DNA of 64,000 nt from CAWDVH01 sp963805705 (GTDB taxonomy: Bacteria > Actinomycetota > Actinomycetes > Streptosporangiales > Streptosporangiaceae), in assembly GCA_963805705.1 (NCBI GenBank), contig CAWDVH010000001.1, positions 2,170,001-2,234,000 on the forward strand, in the 5' to 3' direction. The position numbers were made by a program, and so were the translations under genes. Of the stretch, positions 61,886-64,000 are shown one piece after another. Within the stretch, counting starts at the first letter, position 1. The number at the start of each line of letters is the position of its first letter. The notes under the pieces were generated by a model. The model searched no databases. It saw only the letters and a program-made list of their open reading frames with translations, and had not been told where the DNA came from.

Positions 61886-62842
61886 ATGGCCCGCACAGGC
61901 AAGGTAACCGTCGTCGGGGCCGGGTTCTACGGCTCGACCACCGCGCAGCGGCTCGCCGAGTACGACATCTTCGACGAGGTGGTGCTGACCGACATCGTCG
62001 AGGGCAAGCCCGAGGGACTCGCACTCGACATGAACCAGTCGCGGCCCGTCGAGGGCTTCGAGACCACCGTCACCGGGCAGACGACCGGCCCGGCGGGCGA
62101 GGGGTACGAGGCGATCGCCGGCTCGGACATCGTGGTCATCACCGCCGGCCTGCCGCGCAAGCCGGGCATGAGCCGGATGGACCTGATCGGGGTCAACGCG
62201 AAGATCGTCCGGAGCGTGACCGAGCAGGTGGTCAAGCACGCGCCCGAGACGGTACTGATCGTGGTCTCCAACCCGCTGGACGAGATGACCGCGCTGGCCG
62301 CCAAGGCCTCCGGCTTCCCCGCGCACCGGGTCATGGGCCAGGCCGGCATGCTCGACACGGCGAGATTCAGCTATTTCACCGCCGAGCGCCTGGGCGTCCC
62401 CGTCTCGTCGGTCCGGACCCTCACGCTGGGCTCGCACGGGGACACGATGGTGCCCGTTCCCTCCGCCTGCTCGGTCGACGGCCGGCCGCTGGCCGACCTG
62501 CTGCCGGCCGCCGACATCGACGCGCTGGTCGAGCGGACCAGGAACGGCGGCGCCGAGATCGTCGGCCTGCTCAAGACCGGGTCCGCCTACTACGCGCCGT
62601 CCGCGGCCGCGGCCAGGATGGCGCGGGCGGTGGCGGAGGACTCCGGCTCGGTCCTGCCCGTCTGCGCGTGGGTGGATGGCCAGTACGGCATCTCCGGCGT
62701 CTACCTGGGCGTCGAGGCTGAAGTCGGCTCGACAGGGATCAGGAAGATCGTAGAGCGGGACCTGACCCCGGCGGAGCTGGCGGATCTCAAGGCGGCGGCG
62801 GAGGCCGTCCGGGCCAAGCAGGCCGACGTCGCGAGCCTGTAA
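61886..62842 (+). CDS. mdh: malate dehydrogenase
   Basis: A 318-residue LDH-like malate dehydrogenase: NAD loop VTVVGAGFYGSTTAQRL, LDMNQSRPVEG, ITAGLPRKPGMSRMDLI with the mobile-loop Arg pair, VSNPLDEMT, and catalytic His in TLGSHGDTMVPVP. Converts malate to oxaloacetate for the citrate synthase upstream. Loop Arg rather than Gln indicates malate over lactate. ATG 61886 follows GAGGAGAG. The 105-base gap before it contains direct repeats of CAGGACGCAC type. Confidence 0.94.
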   Translation: MARTGKVTVVGAGFYGSTTAQRLAEYDIFDEVVLTDIVEGKPEGLALDMNQSRPVEGFETTVTGQTTGPAGEGYEAIAGSDIVVITAGLPRKPGMSRMDLIGVNAKIVRSVTEQVVKHAPETVLIVVSNPLDEMTALAAKASGFPAHRVMGQAGMLDTARFSYFTAERLGVPVSSVRTLTLGSHGDTMVPVPSACSVDGRPLADLLPAADIDALVERTRNGGAEIVGLLKTGSAYYAPSAAAARMARAVAEDSGSVLPVCAWVDGQYGISGVYLGVEAEVGSTGIRKIVERDLTPAELADLKAAAEAVRAKQADVASL

Positions 62843-62880
62843 GGGTGACGGGCGCCCGGCTTTTCCGTCTCGGCGCCATG

Positions 62881-62940
62881 GCGGCCGCGCAGCGCCGCCT
62901 CCCGGCCGGCCAGTACCCGGCCGGGCGGCGGCGCGGCCGC
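62881..62940. terminator. long GC hairpin between convergent mdh and M20 genes
   Basis: GCGCCGCC-T-CCCGGCCGG pairs with CCGGCCGGG-C-GGCGGCGC (one mismatch, 7-base loop), extended by an outer GCGGCC/GGCCGC pair with a small bulge. Placement between two convergent stops fits a bidirectional terminator. Confidence 0.85.
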
Positions 62941-62942
62941 GG

Positions 62943-64000
62943 TCAGCCCGCGGCCAGCCTGCGCAGCGCGAGCTCGGCATAGAGCGCGGTGCCGTCGGCG
63001 AGCGCCCCGTCGTCGAACACCGCCTCCGCGGAATGGTTGAACGGCGCCGTCGCCGGATCCGCGCCCGGCGTGCAGGCCCCGAACATGATGAAGGCACCGG
63101 GGATCTGCTCCAGCACGTAGGAGAAGTCCTCCGAGCCGGTCAGCGGGTCGGGGGCGGCCATGAAACACGGGCTGCCGAGCAGTTCGGTGATCGTCTGCTC
63201 GGCAAACGCCAGCTCGGTCCCGTCGTTGACCGTCACCGGATACCCGTCGATGTACTCGGCGGTCGCCGTGAGCCCGTGCGCGGAAGCGATATCACGGGCC
63301 AGGCGGACGGTCCGGTCCTTGACTGAGGCGCGCGCCGCCGGCGAGAACGACCGCACCGTGGCCAGGAACCTGGCGTCATCGGGAATCACATTGTCCGCGG
63401 TGCCCGCGTGGAAGCTGCCGACGGTGATCACGACCGGGTCGAACACGTCGAACCGCCGGGTGACCATCGTCTGCAGGGCGGTCACGATCTCGCAGGCGGC
63501 CGGGATCGGGTCGGCCGCGCCATGGGGCTGCGAGGCATGGCCGCCCCGGCCGTGCACGGTGACGTCCAGCGTGTCGGAGGCGGCCATCATGGTGCCCGGC
63601 CTGCTGGCGGCGATCCCCAGCGGCAGCTCAGAGGAGGCAACGTGCAGCGCGAACGCGGCCACCGGGCGCTCCCCGGTGGCGTCGAGCACGCCCTCGGAGA
63701 TCATCTGCCTGGCCCCGCCGAAGCCCTCCTCGCCGGGCTGGAACATGAAGATCACGTTGCCGGGCAGCTCGGCCTGGCGGGCGGACAGCAGCCGTGCGGC
63801 TCCCGCCAGCATGGCGGTGTGCAGGTCATGCCCGCAGGCGTGCATGACCCCGTCGACCTGCGAGGCGTAGGGGACGCCGGTGCGCTCGGTCACCGGCAGG
63901 GCGTCCATGTCGCCGCGCAGTAGCACCGTCCGGCCCGGCCGGCCGCCGCGCAGCACGGCGGTCACCGAGCTGAGTGACCGGCCCGCGGTGATCTCCAGCG
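62943..64000 (-). CDS. M20 family amidohydrolase, cut by window edge
   Basis: At least 352 residues of an M20D amidohydrolase (IAA-amino acid/aminoacyl hydrolase-like); the 5' end is beyond base 64000, the frame reading LEITAGRSLSSVTAVLRGG at the edge. Metal motifs: LLRGDMDALPV, HACGHDLHTAM, FQPGEEGFGG, GRGGHASQPHGAADP and LTGSEDFSYVL. It hydrolyses amide bonds of N-acyl amino acids or peptides; substrate undecided. A GTG at 63965 is internal and not the true start. Convergent with mdh. Confidence 0.9.
   Translation of the reverse strand, partial: LEITAGRSLSSVTAVLRGGRPGRTVLLRGDMDALPVTERTGVPYASQVDGVMHACGHDLHTAMLAGAARLLSARQAELPGNVIFMFQPGEEGFGGARQMISEGVLDATGERPVAAFALHVASSELPLGIAASRPGTMMAASDTLDVTVHGRGGHASQPHGAADPIPAACEIVTALQTMVTRRFDVFDPVVITVGSFHAGTADNVIPDDARFLATVRSFSPAARASVKDRTVRLARDIASAHGLTATAEYIDGYPVTVNDGTELAFAEQTITELLGSPCFMAAPDPLTGSEDFSYVLEQIPGAFIMFGACTPGADPATAPFNHSAEAVFDDGALADGTALYAELALRRLAAG

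Noticed and set aside
60308..63097. 929-residue minus-strand ORF opposite icd and mdh
   Set aside because: Shadow frame of two well-supported genes; no recognisable domain.

Overview
The window comes from a very GC-rich, high-GC Gram-positive (actinomycete) chromosome. GTG starts, 1- to 4-base gene overlaps, a BldC-type developmental regulator, a GlgE maltosyltransferase pathway, an LCP cell-wall ligase, a DUF3017 protein beside TCA-cycle genes and a mycobacterial-style zinc alcohol dehydrogenase next to a 3Fe-4S ferredoxin all fit. The exact genus cannot be read from the sequence. I saw no rRNA, tRNA, CRISPR array, transposase, integrase or phage gene; this is chromosomal core plus lineage-specific metabolism.

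Layout. 1-5.4 kb: DedA membrane protein, small ORF, nitrilase-family amidohydrolase, GntR/UTRA regulator, MntP-like exporter, and a ferredoxin/zinc alcohol dehydrogenase pair behind a 20-bp direct repeat. 5.4-10.7 kb: a glycoconjugate-type block (two methyltransferases, a prenyltransferase-like alpha/alpha-barrel protein, a GT4 glycosyltransferase and, divergently, a GDP-mannose 4,6-dehydratase that apparently starts at CTG). 10.7-21 kb: a VIT-family transporter, then a minus-strand operon of peptide-type ABC importer, ornithine-cyclodeaminase-like protein, a histidine-ammonia-lyase-fold protein that has lost its MIO cofactor motif, and a cysteine dioxygenase-rhodanese fusion. I regard this operon as the best candidate for an undescribed pathway. 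21.2-29.7 kb: histidine utilisation genes hutU, an M20 amidohydrolase standing where HutG would be expected, hutF and, after an LCP protein and a nucleotidyltransferase on the other strand, hutI. 29.8-36.8 kb: secreted beta-helix protein, flavin reductase, SppA, cytochrome P450, membrane protein, and a Nudix-NYN fusion. 37-40.4 kb: a two-component system whose flanking secreted proteins, and the kinase itself, all carry His-rich C-terminal tails. 40.5-42 kb: LigB-type dioxygenase and phosphodiesterase. 42-53 kb: a complete GlgE-type alpha-glucan/trehalose locus (glgB, maltokinase, treS, glgE, and glgP divergently). 53-58.5 kb: BldC, an XRE regulator with clustered CTTCGC sites, enoyl-CoA hydratase, a Ser/Thr kinase and an FHA-HTH protein. 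58.7-62.8 kb: citrate synthase, DUF3017 protein, NADP-isocitrate dehydrogenase, malate dehydrogenase. The last gene, an M20 amidohydrolase, runs off the right edge.

Two sequence-wide features stand out. First, short tandem repeats with 11-, 15- or 18-bp periods are common, often in frame at protein ends (LCP, GlgB, histidine kinase, DUF3017 protein). Second, two core genes, glgE and the DUF3017 gene, are each interrupted by what looks like a single missing base in a G/C-rich tract. The second lies exactly in one repeat copy that is 14 rather than 15 bp long. These may be sequencing errors, true pseudogenes or slippage-prone switches. No gene-free stretch longer than about 300 bases remains; the longest gaps (1-241, 45990-46240, 53002-53268, 20996-21229) hold repeats, candidate hairpins or nothing recognisable.
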